Shown one piece after another: positions 50,994-62,785 of a stretch of DNA of 64,000 bases. The notes under the pieces are model-generated. The model did no database searches, was not told where the DNA came from, and saw nothing but the letters and a program-made list of their open reading frames with translations. Both the position numbers and the translations under genes were made by a program. How positions within the stretch are numbered: position 1 is the stretch's first letter; each line of letters opens with the position of its first letter. Origin of the DNA: Bostrychus sinensis (taxonomy: Eukaryota; Chordata; Actinopteri; Gobiiformes; Eleotridae); contig CM036243.1 in assembly GCA_020698575.1 (NCBI GenBank), positions 15,181,903 to 15,245,902 of the forward strand. Reading direction: 5' to 3'.

Positions 50994-52396
50994 TCTTAAA
51001 ATTGGGTCCTAAACTTGGATTGACCTGTCCAGGCGTTTTTTAGTCAGTCATTCAAGTCCACAGCCAAACATGTGAGCATCTCTACAAGCCCAGGCATCCA
51101 CCACAAATTTACTTTTTCAACACTACTGCGAAACAAAAGTGCATCAGTGATACTCAAAGCTTCTTCTCACTCTATTGACTTGCCTTTTTCTTTACCACAT
51201 TTCACCTCTCACAGATATCACACCATTCTCCTTTTTTCTCACCCTCTACAGCCTATTCTCAGCTCTCCACCTCACTCGCCTCTCTCCGCTCTCTCCTCTC
51301 CCGCTGCCCTTCCTTCAGTCCCTCCCTCGTAAACTACTTGCTATTCAGTTCAGGGAGGCTGCAGGCAGCATTGCTCTAGCTCCCCGTACTGCTACTGCTG
51401 CAGGACTAGACTTTTCATCCCAGTGCGCCTGATAACCAGACACTTCTCTCTACATTCTCCTGTTCTTACGGTCCTCTCAAACTATGCACCGAAAGCCTTC
51501 ACTTAAAGCACAAACACACTTAGCATTTAACCTTTCATTCCCCTATGTCCCGTCTGCAAATCTCTGCATCCCATTACGCCCCACACAACACAGTGTAATT
51601 ACCAACAACATTTCAAACATATTCTTAATCTTCACATTGTTTGAAATGTCTCAGCGTCTGCTACCTACTGTTTAAAACACAGAAATAAAGGCTGAAATTT
51701 TGCACCCTGCTAACACCAGTGTGTGAGCCTGACATGCCTAATGAAATCTTCATGATGTCTGTAACCTCACTGGAAAAGGCTATAGAATGGGTTGAGATGT
51801 TGTACAATCAGCCTTCGGCCATAATTTAAAATCTCGGGTCAGATTACGGTAGATAATTCCTTTCTAAAGTAAATCATTTCTGCATAATGTCCTGACAAAG
51901 CCTGTGTGAAAAACATTGTTCCGACTCTATTCCCGCTGTAGATTTTCGTCTTTACTGCAACTCTTCTGTTACAGGCAATATCAATCTTTTAGGGCACTTT
52001 TCTTTGTCAGAGGTAGAAAATTGCAGAGTGAGCTGATGTAATGTTCTGTTGGTATGTATAGAATGAGCTTTTCCTAATGTCTATGTATTATCAAAATGTT
52101 CTAGGCCCAACACTAATGGTTCCCTGGGGGCGAGTAGCATGTCACGTCAAAGTTAATTGAAACACTTGCTGCCTGTACAAGTGGTAAAAATAATCAAGTA
52201 CATTTTATTCAGGATTGCTGCATATTTGAGAGCAGCCTTAAAACAGAGTATGCTTATAGGCATTTTGGGGTGTTATGCAGGATTGCAGGCTTGTCATGGT
52301 GCAAAGGAACTAGATTCTTAACATACTTTTAAAGCCAACTTGATTTTTCTGAGCTTTCTACTTTGCTGTTATGTTTCCTCATCAAAAACATACCTG

Positions 52397-52399
<3 letters not shown>

Positions 52400-52439
<40 letters not shown>
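52400..52439 (+). repeat. T40 homopolymer
   Basis: Uninterrupted run of 40 T, the longest homopolymer in the window. The flanks are unique intronic sequence. Confidence 0.95.
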
Positions 52440-52440
<1 letters not shown>

Positions 52441-53438
52441 AGTAGTCCTGTATGACCTTTTATGGAGGGTAATTTTTAAGGAAAAAAACAAATACATGTT
52501 TAACATATCTCATAAAGAAGCAGATGTATTTCTTGCTATTAGGAAACACTCTGAAGCCCATGGGAAAAAAATGCTTTACTGATTACTCCAATGATGGTAT
52601 AGGAATTATAGTCTAAATTAGCAAAAAGTCAGAACTCTGGAGTTACATACAGTGCCTTAACCAGTGGAAGATTGGGTTAGATTCCACATTGTTGGTGTAA
52701 TAGTAGTAGATTTTTACGTGTTATTATAGGTAAATGTTTATTCACATAAGATTCAGCTGAACTGTTTGCTTTAGTAATGAATCTGTGACATACATTCAAC
52801 CAGGAAGATTGATTTCTTTTCCCCATCTACATCCTATCAACTGTCAACCAATCACAGCCTGCCACCTGCCTCTCAATCTCCAATCACCTTGCCATTCTCA
52901 CATAAACACACGGCCTCTCCTCTATGTCATCCTACTATTCAAATACTAGTCGCAACTCTCCTCCACCCCCAACTCCACCGCAGCAACGCAACCATCAGCC
53001 TACTCAGCTTCTCCTTCTCCTCTTCTTCACCATCACCAGTGTCTAGGCCCAGGGGGATAAAATTAATCAAACTTTCCATCCATCACATCGCTGACGTCTC
53101 TATCTGCCAGGGTCTAAGCGCCAAAGTTTATTCCTTCAATAAATCATCCATTACACTTATGCCATATGTGTTTTCTGTGTTTATTTTTTATAGTAACAAT
53201 ATTTTTACTTGAGGACAGACTTTGAGTACTGTGATTCTGGTTTCATAGTAAATAAACCCACATTCCCCAGCCTCTCTGCCAACCTATCATGCATGGACAC
53301 TGTTTGGTCAAAAGCACTCTACTGTAGCACTGTATGCAAACACTTAGTTTGATTTACTTTCTATGTTGCATCAGTCTACCAATGAACCATAGCTCTGTGC
53401 ACTTTGGGAGTAATCCTTCATTCACTGTTTACTTCCCC

Positions 53439-53461
53439 TTTTTTTTTTTTTTTTTTTTTTT
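53439..53461 (+). repeat. T23 homopolymer
   Basis: Uninterrupted T run just before a repeat-free stretch at about 53480-53760. Confidence 0.9.
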
Positions 53462-54406
53462 GAAACTGCTCATTTCATACTTTGGATGTACTTGATGATA
53501 AGCCAGATGCTTCCTCTCATCCGCAGCCTGCTTGACCACAGATGCTAATAGCTGCTGACAGTCTAAACATGCGCCAGTGTAATGAGAGGAGTAAGCGAAC
53601 GGCATCAACCATTAAACATAAGAGAGCTAGTGCCAGGAGGCTGCGGGGCTCTTCCTCGGGCTGCGCTCTTGTCCATTGCATTAAATCTATCTGACAGCAC
53701 ACTGCCAGGCTTGAACAGCACCGCTATCGACACGATGGGCATACGTGTGGACAAAGGACAGGCAGGACACTGTACTGTATGTCGCATAATTGTGATGATT
53801 ATACATTTATGTAATATTCTAATTTTAAGATATCATCATAATAACAAAAATGCTTGAAATATTTACTAGTGTGTACTGAACTGATATAATATATGCATTC
53901 TGTTTAAGTTGAACTACCAAAATAATGTAACTTTTCCATGTTATTACAGTTTATTGGCAGGCCCATATATCTGCTGATGCCTATTATCTAACTTTTTTGG
54001 TTGCTTGGTCACTGAGGATCCACCTAACCAAATAACCTTGTGATATGTTTCCAAAACACAAGCTATTATCATTACTCATGCACACAACAATAGTCTGGGT
54101 CAAATTGATATTCTGGCCTAAGTCAGTTGTTACATGAGTGGGGTACTTCCCTTTAAAAAACAAAACAAAAACAAAACAAAGCTTGGTCACATTGTTCCGG
54201 ACAAAATACATACAGCCACAAGGAGTGCATGCAAACTTGCATAAAGATCAACCCCCATACCGCACAATTGCCACTGCAGCACATAATTTATTTCTATTTT
54301 TATACATGTATTCTGAATTAAGAACATCTGATTTAATTAAGCAAACAAACTCAGTCACCTGACCTGTTGAGTCATAAATGTCCCAGAACACATCTTACTA
54401 TGAATC

Positions 54407-54424
54407 TTTTTTTTTTTTTTTTTT
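54407..54424 (+). repeat. T18 homopolymer
   Basis: Uninterrupted T run in unique intronic sequence. Confidence 0.9.
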
Positions 54425-55324
54425 CTAATTTAGGGAATACAATATACTGTTTATGCATTAGTTGCCCTTGGGTTTATAATGGTTCTAACAAGATTAAGAT
54501 CTATTTCTGTTCCACGTCGCTATGTCGTCTCATTTTAAAAGACAAAATAAACTGCTCCAATCTAAACCCTTCATCTGGAACCGCTCATCGTGGTTCTTTA
54601 TTTATTTATTTTTCCCTCTCCTAGCTGCGGGCTTTCTGCCACATTTTTTTCCGTTTTAGTATCCTGTAATCAAACCCCACTGATAGCCACTGCTGCACCT
54701 CTTTAAGTTCCCCTTAATGAGAAGTCAAATTGGCCCATCCATGGCACCACAGCTGAGGGAGCACAACTTATCTTAATGAGGATCTAGCTAGCTATTATCT
54801 GCCACTAACTCAACCAACATGTTAGCACTATTATCGCCCCACCCTTGGCTCGCACACATACACAAACACTTTCTCGAGCCTCGTTATCAGCATGCCTTCC
54901 CCTTTTAAGCCCCGCTGCAGACAGTGTAACCACATTGGACAGTAATTGTACCTCTCGCTCCTGCCTAATTGAATTGACAAGGAGCCGGAATTGATATCAT
55001 TTAACACATTGATCTTGGAAGACAATGAGACTGAATGCCTTGTGCTATACCCCTTGCCTCCCCCTAACCTGCCTTCCACTTTCCTCTCTGTGATTCATGG
55101 GCCCATTGGTTTGATTTGCTATGTTACTGCCCATGAATTTGTACATTCATTCCTCACCATGCACATCACATTTGGCTGCTGTATTTCCTTCTTTTATTAC
55201 ATGTACTTTGCAGTGTGCAGAGTCTACTTTGCAGAGCTCTTAAAGCATTTGTAAAATAAGTTAAATTTGTAATGGGCCTGTGCAGCCTGCTTGGGCCTAA
55301 AAAAAAAAAAAAAAAAAAATCCTA

Positions 55325-55625
55325 TCTTGCAGGGGTATAGAGCCCAGAATCAGACTGTTCTAGTTCAGGGGTAAATGGTATATCAACTGTCCTACAAACC
55401 ACTTATGTCATACAGTCATAAAAAAACACTAAAACTAAACTCGTTTCTTTACTGACACCTTGTGGTTGGAGTTAGTAGATCTAGCCCAATCTTGAACAAA
55501 ATCCTGAAACATTTTTCTGGATCCACATCAAGAACTAATACACTTTTTCATGGCGTATTATGGACTGTTATTTTGCTGATAGGTTAATAAACAAACCAAC
55601 ACAGCAACACCATTTGGTTGGGATT
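55325..55625 (-). repeat. Teleost dispersed repeat, family C, reverse orientation
   Basis: Read in reverse it gives TTACCCCTGAACTAGAACAG, GGATCCAGAAAAATG and TTGTTTATTAACC wording of family C. A 21-base A tract precedes it at 55299-55319. Confidence 0.5.
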
Positions 55626-57532
55626 ACATTTCATTTGTAAGACAACTTCAAATTTCTTGACAATGTTCTAGCTATAGCCTTAGAAATAAATCAACAATCA
55701 CTCAAACTAATAAACCTGACATGGGTTCCACTTCCTCGTTATTTCGCTCACACACACTAGTGTGACTTACAGGCTTTAGACGGTTAGGAGAGTACCAAGG
55801 CAGTTTGCAGTGCAGTGCACCACTAAATTACACCAGTAAGTTTGGGAAAGGCTGGAGTGAGTGAACACGTTGAGGGATCCTCAACCATTCCGGCTCCATG
55901 CACCGTCCATTGGCCTTCTCCTTGGTGGCCAAGAAATGAGTTTGCAGTTACCACTTCCATTACTCTGTTCACTAGATGTTTTTTTTCAGGGACCCTCCTC
56001 TATCTCTCTGGCTCCCACTGTGAATGAATGAGTGCACACCAGGGGGTAGGGAATAATGGACGGGGACAGTTAGGAACATTGTCTGCAGACACCATGGGGA
56101 CTTGTGTTTACCACAAAAACTGATCATGCACATTCTATTATGTGGCAGTCAAAAACCAGGCAATCAATGTTGCTGTATGGGAGACAATTGAATCAACAAC
56201 CAACTGTGTTGTCAAGCTTTTAATGGCTGTGAATCGCAATTGCTTTCACAGACGGGGCACACCTGGATGGGAATGGGGAAGTCAAATAGCTTCTCTGATA
56301 AACAGTGTGTTCACAAAGCAACTGCCACTTCAGTTTTTCTGCTACTTTCATACACTCAAACATATACCCAAACAAGCTCATTGAAGTAGACACTTTGTCC
56401 ATGGTTGGCTGAAATTTGAGGCTGACACATTGACTAACCTATGAATCATCATTGTGGACACTTTTGATGGCCGACTGATGTGTAGTGTTTTAATTGGCTT
56501 TTATATTTTGCAGAAAACACTGGATGAGGAAGAGATTTTTCACTCTATTACTAAGGCTTGACATATTAAACCATATTGGCCATTTCACTGTAAAGGAAAC
56601 ATTGTTCTACCGCTGCAGGACTGAATAACAATAATCCTTCATTTCCTCTTTAGCCTTCTTCTCATGGATCACAAATGCTATGAATTATCAATAGTAAATG
56701 GTCATAACCACCATGTTTGTTAAACCATAGTGCTTATAGCCCATTGGTCAGTAAATACTGTTGGGATGTATACCTTTTGCATTTGTGTGACAGACTGTAT
56801 ACATATTGGGAATTTGCTTTTCATTTCTTTGTACACTTCCATTTGGTTTCTAAGTGTTAGTTTTAAAGTGTGGCCAGTATAAAACACCCTGTCCCTTTCC
56901 TTTTGCTTTTATTGTTGATATGAGCTCAAAAATAACAGGTGCTGGCTATAGTCCCCTCAGACGACCATTGTTGTGCTGTTGTTTTAATCTTCTTAACTCA
57001 GATTAAAGACTTTAGAGATTTAAGGAGGGGAAAAACATCTGGGATTTTTTAGAAAATCAGAATAAAAAAAAAACATTCCTGTTGTGTTAATCAGTTTATC
57101 TTTTAATTATAAAAATATTGAGAAGGGATGTTTGGTTTGTCAAGTGACTGACTGTTACGTTCATATTTTAGATAAAGCATGTTATTTTGAAGTGTCCTTT
57201 GGAAGGTTCCAGCTAAGCCCCTTTTAAATTTTGGCAGTAAGCATTTTTAATCCTGTGCATCCCTCTTGTCCCTTAATGACACATTAGGCTCCTAGGGCAG
57301 CACAATGACTAATGTTGTCATGTCCCCTGCTTTGGCATAAAAATCACTGCCTGCACATCAATGTGTGAGAGCTTTTATGAGCTTGTCACCATAAGGGAAG
57401 ATAACGGAATATTATCTTTGTTTTTATGTTACAGTATATTTTAATAAGCCTAGAGTAAAAGCATAGTATATATGTTACTATGTCCTTAACTTACTTATAC
57501 ACGCACACATCAATAAATTAGAATATTGTGGA

Positions 57533-58041
57533 TAGGGCTGGGCAATAAATCGAATTAATTTGATTAATTCGTGTTTTTAATTTTGGAGGATGTCAAAAGT
57601 AGCCAAATCGTAAAATTGAGTGTAGCAGAAATTTGTGTCTTCCAAGCACCACATTGGTTCCTGTGTTATGGCTAATGCTGCTGCTAGCTCCAGAGCAGCT
57701 TAAATAGTTATTGTGGAGACTCTGCAAACTCTAAAAACACTGATAATTACAGAGAAAAGAGTCACTTTACCTCTGTAATGTCCTGGTTTGGATCTGGCAG
57801 TAGTTTGGCCAAAATGAACAGCATGGTGGTATGTGAAGAGGCAGCAGCAAACTTACTTGTCTTTGTTTATGTATGCTAATTAGCCACATGCTCTGCTTAG
57901 TCTTTTCACAGGCCTCTGTGGTGTATAATGGTGTATAAATTATAAAATACCTGGTCTTTAGAAGCATAGAGGGCTAACAATAAAATGCATTTATGTCACT
58001 GTTAGAGTAATGCACTTTGCTTCTGCCCTGCAGTAGCCCAG

Positions 58042-58081
<40 letters not shown>

Positions 58082-58230
58082 AATACTCTAATCTAAAAAT
58101 AATAAACCTACATATAAATAGCCTTTTTATGCCAACAAGAAAAAAAACAAAAACAATTCAAAACATAAATTGGCTGAGAAATAAAAAAACAATTGAGATT
58201 TTATTTTTTTAGCTATATCGTCCAGCCCTA
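57533..58230. mobile_element. hAT-type non-autonomous element, 698 bp
   Basis: Inverted ends TAGGGCTGGGCAATA (left) and TAGGGCTGGACGATA (right, reversed) differ at two positions. A perfect 8-bp duplication ATTGTGGA flanks it at 57525-57532 and 58231-58238. The interior has no transposase and includes a pure 36-base A tract at 58044-58079. The word GGGCTGGGCRATA is one I associate with an abundant fish hAT MITE family; that family identity is recall, not a search. Confidence 0.88.
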
Positions 58231-58238
58231 ATTGTGGA

Positions 58239-60345
58239 AATGGATCTATAGTTTCAGTACACACAGAGATATATTCTGCGGGTGGTGAGATGTTGGTGAC
58301 GGCACCAAAAAAGGTGTTATGAATTCTTCTGACGGCTCTGCAGGTGTGCGACAGCTGGTAACGTAGTCCTACATATCTGTTCTGGGCCCGCCGCTCTGAT
58401 CTCTGCCCCCCCTTTTCGAACCACCTCCTAGTCCAGTATGATGGTGTCTTTGCATGGTGATGTTAAAAGAGCTGTGGGCCAGCTATAATCTACTACTACT
58501 ATCACAATTAATAAATAAATCTTTTAAAAAGAGGTCATGTGTGTGCTGAAACAGTTACCTTTGAATTGAACTGTTGAAATGAACCGACTTTTCCACTGTA
58601 TTCTAATTTATTGATATAGTGCTGCAAGTGCTGCATGTTGCACTTGTACTGACACTTACTGATTGCAGTTTGCATCGGATTGACTCACTGGAACTTAAAT
58701 CAGATATTTAACATTTGTCTCAAAGAAAACCCTCTGATATGGGACTTCAGCAAGGACGAGCTAGTAATACATCCAACAGAACACGGATCCTATCTGTTTT
58801 ATGGCTTTTCTCATTGAGCACCGCCTTTACATCAGTGACCTTGGAAACATGAATTTATGACAGCCCATACCACCTTTAACAAGCTTGCTAAGCTTTTAGT
58901 GTGACGGATGAAGGGAATTTTGTAATATTGGGTTAGCTTAATGGTTGTCACTCAGGATTCAAATTGTCCTCTATATCAGTCCTGGAAATTCTGCATTAGC
59001 ACTTGCAATTATTCCTATCTTTCAGTCAAAATAGCTGTGGTAATATTGTATTTTGCCGCTGCCATAATGTTATTGTCTTACTTTTTATTCATTTTCACAT
59101 TACTTCACATTATTATTATCATTATCATTATTATTAGTTGCCACTTTAAGGTAAAGGTTAATAACTCTTGCAGGTTATCATGTATGTTTTTTTCTGCAAA
59201 GTCAGATGAGGTTCAAGATACTTTACCTTTACACTATTCTGAGCTGAACATTGAGGTGGTTGCCTGGCAACAGCACAACTAATTTTGTAAACCGATATTG
59301 CCGTTGCACCGAGGATGATGTCTTCCAGCCAACCTAGCAGTGTTGAATTGAATAGAATAAGATGGTTTTGATTTAATCTCAGTTAATGTGGTTCAGTCAT
59401 AACACTGAAGCCAAAAAAAGAGAAAATATGAGATACAGCATACATTTATTGCATCAGGAGCGCCCTGAGTACAATTTTATCTTCTAATAGTAAAGTAATG
59501 CAGAAGTTAACAGTGCTGATATTAATCTGTTAACCCTCACTAGTGCTATAGGCACCATGTAGAAGGTCTTCGAAGTGCCATTAAGATTTAAAGTTCCACT
59601 CTACCTTCTTAGACATGCATACATCTCTCAGGAGTACAGGATGATTTAAATATGTTCTGGAACAGAAATGGCCCACTCTGAGATTAAGTTAAAAGCTCAC
59701 AGAAGGAAAAACAGTGACAGTAACAGTATTAGTATCAATGAGATGATGTGGTAAATAGGAAACTTGATGGAACTGTGGGTTGTGGTGGAGTGAACATACA
59801 AATGGCTGGCACCGTCCTGTATGAAAGCTGCCTTCTGGTTAGTTATGTATGCATACTCACCAGAGTGCTTCAATCTGGTGCAGTGAAAGCTCCCAGTGAA
59901 GATCTCCACTGCTGGGTGGAGAGGCACAGCTGGTGGCTGCTTCAGGTGAAGAATGCTGGTCTACAGCCTCATAAAGTCATCACCAGCCAGAGTTGGCACT
60001 AACAGGAAATGGAGCACACTGGGGATTTGGCAACAGCAAAATTGATTCTTGGCAGTAAGGCTAGTTGAGAGGTAACCTTGCAAACTATTTCATTTTGTCT
60101 TTTATCTAAAAAAAAAAATAAAAAAATGTTCTGACACTAAAATGTATTTTATATCTACAGAAGATTTTTTAACGTTTGGTCATCAAAAAAACGTTCTACT
60201 TGTGAACAGACCTTTATATGCCAAATGCCCATCCTGGCTTTAAGCTTTGTGAACTTTAATTTCATGAACATTGTGAAGCATTCAGTTATTGTACTTGCGA
60301 GATTGTAATGGTATTTTAATTAGTGTGTTTTTTGTTTTTTTTCAG
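58239..60345. other. Intronic, nothing recognised before the ctnna2 exon
   Basis: Plain intron with a short imperfect (ATT)n run at about 59110-59137 and the T-rich acceptor tract at 60326-60345. Confidence 0.55.
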
Positions 60346-60426
60346 ACTGGCAGAAAAGAAAAGGGGGACCCTCTGAATTCAGCCATTGACAAGATGACCA
60401 AAAAGACCAGAGACCTGCGTAGACAG
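60346..60426 (+). CDS. ctnna2: ctnna2 internal coding exon (alpha-N-catenin), 27 codons
   Basis: An 81-bp phase-0 exon with a T-rich tract ending in TTTCAG directly before 60346 and a GTGAGT donor at 60427. It encodes 27 residues that start TGRKEKGDPLNSAIDK and end in RDLRRQ, a segment diagnostic of alpha-catenins. The EKGDPLN wording fits alpha-N (CTNNA2) rather than alpha-E, where I recall ERSDALN. Alpha-N-catenin tethers cadherin-beta-catenin complexes to actin at neuronal junctions. This exon lies at the start of the central M region, next to the vinculin-binding segment (family knowledge). The flanking exons of the gene are not in this window: I found neither the preceding part ending around SEYMNN nor the following LRKAVMDH exon. 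Because the exon is a whole number of codons with phase-0 ends, skipping it would keep the frame. The presence of lrrtm1 antisense in the upstream intron independently supports the ctnna2 assignment. Confidence 0.95.
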
Positions 60427-61414
60427 GTGAGTGCATGGCTTTCACTTTTTTTATTCCTCTACAAAGTGCAAACTCAACATTTGAGTCTGAAATTGTACAC
60501 ACAAATATTACACATTTGACCTAATATGCCAAGCAGTGAGGTGTAAATAAGTCGTATCTATTCCTTCAGGCCTCTTTTCAACGAGAGTGGTCTACATAAA
60601 ACAGCTTATTATCTATTATTAGTAGTATCTACTCCAAACTAGCTATTCCTGGGGAATTTATGAACACAGACTTTTCCTTTTTTTTGTTTCAACTTCAGTT
60701 TTTATTTTTTAAACAGTATCTCAAAGGGGAAACATTTTCAAGTTACACTGTCAAGCTATTAGTGACAACATTCATATTAGAGTAATGATATCGTCTAAAC
60801 CTTCCAGCACTAGTTTAGTTAATACACATTAGTGTCTAGAATTATAAATAATTTTAGAAAATACATTATTAAGTTCTAGTCCAAGTGCACAGTCACTGAT
60901 CTCAGCTGAAGTGCATCTTCACATAATCTGAAATACTGAATGAGGAAGCGCTACCAAAACAGTTTTCCAAATTATAAAGCTAATCTAACTTTAAGAATAC
61001 GTAGATGATTTCTTTCTGTGATACATGGAGTTGGAACTCAAAGGGAGTATTGATTAGTTTTTTCATCTATACTGAAGGCAAAATCAATCTTACTTACTTG
61101 GACTGGATCATGCAGAGTGTAACAAAAGTTTGGCTTTGTATAAACTTACAAAAGCACACTTATGGATGCGCTTAAGTGTTGGATGTAAAGCATGAGGCAC
61201 CAATACACAGCTAATAACTGTGTCTGAGTGTCTCCTATACAACATCTGCCACTAAATAATCCACCATTAAGTTTTTCTGCAAGCCAAAAAAGTAAAACCT
61301 GCCCATACGCCATCAGGACATCAGCAGTAGTGCCTGATTTTATTTTCCCTCTCCTTTTCCTATCATGCTGCAAAAGTGATTTTTTTGGAGGCAAGGTACT
61401 TTGCTGAAATTGAT

Positions 61415-61665
61415 AAAAGCAACCACAACCTCTATTCCATAAAGGTTGGGACACTGTAAAATGTCAATAAAAACAGAATGTAATGATCCGCAAATCTCAT
61501 AAAGCCATATTTATACACAATAGTACAGAATCAACTTATCAGGTGTTGAGACAGATATTTTATCATTTCATGAAAAGTAAAAGCATATTTTCAATTTGGT
61601 GGCTGGCAGCAATACATCTCAAAAATGTTGGGACAGAGCAACAAAAAGCTGGAAAACGTTTTACT
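61415..61665. mobile_element. Fragment of a fish DNA-transposon family
   Basis: Reads AACCTCTATTCCATAAAGGT, TGGGACACTGTAAAATG and later AAAAATGTTGGGACAGAGCA, the repeated TTGGGAC terminal wording of a family often seen in fish. A 14-base A tract follows at about 61668. No transposase remains. Family recognised by memory of its wording only. Confidence 0.55.
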
Positions 61666-62335
61666 GTAAAAAAAAAAAAAATTAGCTGGAGTAGCATTTT
61701 TAAAATAATTATGTTGGTAACACTTCAGTAAGATTTCTAGGTATAGGTATAGTATTTTTGGAAGTCTGTGTTATTAGTATTGCATGCTGATGATCATTAG
61801 GTCTTCAAGCAACACTGCATTAAAGACAAACATTATTCTGTACTGGAAATAGCTGCAGACTAGGGTTGTACTGAAACCCATTTCTACCCAAGAACGTGTT
61901 CTAATTTTTCCAGTCCATCAAAATTGTATGCTTCCGCCTTTAAGATTCCTCCTATTGATTCCACTTTGGGTAGTTGTGTATGTGTGTGGTTTATCTGAGG
62001 CCGCCCCTGCCCCCATGCAGCACTTATGTCTTTACTTTCACTTTGCTACAAATAAAGTCTTTTTTGATTAACCTGTAAAGCACGTTGCACATTGCGCAGT
62101 GCATATGGTTCTCTCCTCTCTCATTTACAATCTCACAGGAGACAGAGTAGCGGAGAGGTGGAGACATGCGAGAGCAGAGGCCAGAGTGTAGCGGAGGTAA
62201 GAGCTAAATGTCCATGGGCACACTCAGGCAAAATTAGCTGCAAAATGCTCCTCCAGCTGTTTTTAGTCACAGCTTTTTTGAGACATGTTGCTGCCATCTA
62301 ATTTTAAATAAGTGATTTGTCATGAAAGGGTAATT

Positions 62336-62460
62336 GGAGCAACACTGGTGCAGGAGGTAAGTGGGTGGCCCACTAACCAGACGGTGGTTCAATTCCTGCT
62401 CTGACTAGTGCATTGTGTCTTTAGGCAAGACACTTCACACACATTGCCTACTCCAGTCAC
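62336..62460 (+). mobile_element. SINE fragment (tRNA-like head)
   Basis: Contains GCCCACTAACCAGACGG, a B-box-like GGTTCAATTCC and GTGTCTTTAGGCAAGACAC, matching the head and early body of the SINE at 22876. It appears 3'-truncated: the central domain and (ATT)n tail are missing, and a different repeat starts at about 62515. Confidence 0.7.
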
Positions 62461-62514
62461 AGTAAAGCTGCGATTTGTTTGTTGAAATGGCACTTTATCT
62501 GCTTCAAATGTTCA

Positions 62515-62785
62515 GTTCAATTCAGTTTTATTTATTTAGCCCAGTATCACAACAATTGCCTCAAAGGGCTTCACAAATAGTTAATCAAACATAAACACAC
62601 AATCAGACATAACACACAATCAACACAAACAATAACTACACTAAACTAAACAGACCCAAGACATCCCTGTCCTTAGACCCTCCTCTGTAAGGAAAAACTC
62701 CTAAAACAAACCCAACTGTGGGGGTAAAAAAGAAGAAACCTTATGGAGACAGTATTGAAGGAGACCTCCTCTCTCAGGTTGAGAT
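62515..62785. repeat. Common teleost dispersed repeat
   Basis: Contains CAGTTTTATTTATTTAGC, CCTGTCCTTAGACCCTCCTC and AGGAAAAACTCC in order. I recognise this wording as a widespread fish interspersed repeat, but I do not know its class for certain. There is no coding capacity. Confidence 0.7.

Larger units (their letters stand above)
53171..57524. other. Intronic, no gene
   Basis: Holds the T23, T18 and A21 tracts, the reverse family C copy, and a repeat-free stretch at about 54690-55060 with several AATTGA/TTAATGAG words that may be conserved non-coding DNA. Confidence 0.45.
1..60345 (+). other. ctnna2: Large upstream intron of ctnna2 (partial, host of lrrtm1)
   Basis: No other alpha-catenin coding segment was found between the window start and the exon at 60346, so this whole stretch is read as part of one long intron that continues beyond the left edge. 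Long introns around LRRTM1 are typical of CTNNA2 in other vertebrates. The minus-strand lrrtm1 gene and all the repeats below lie inside it. That the intron is continuous is inference; an unrecognised alternative exon could exist. Confidence 0.8.

Noticed and set aside
61862..61885. TAGGGTTGTACTGAAACC as a hAT-type terminal repeat
   Set aside because: No reversed partner or 8-bp duplication was found nearby; it may be a solitary end or chance.
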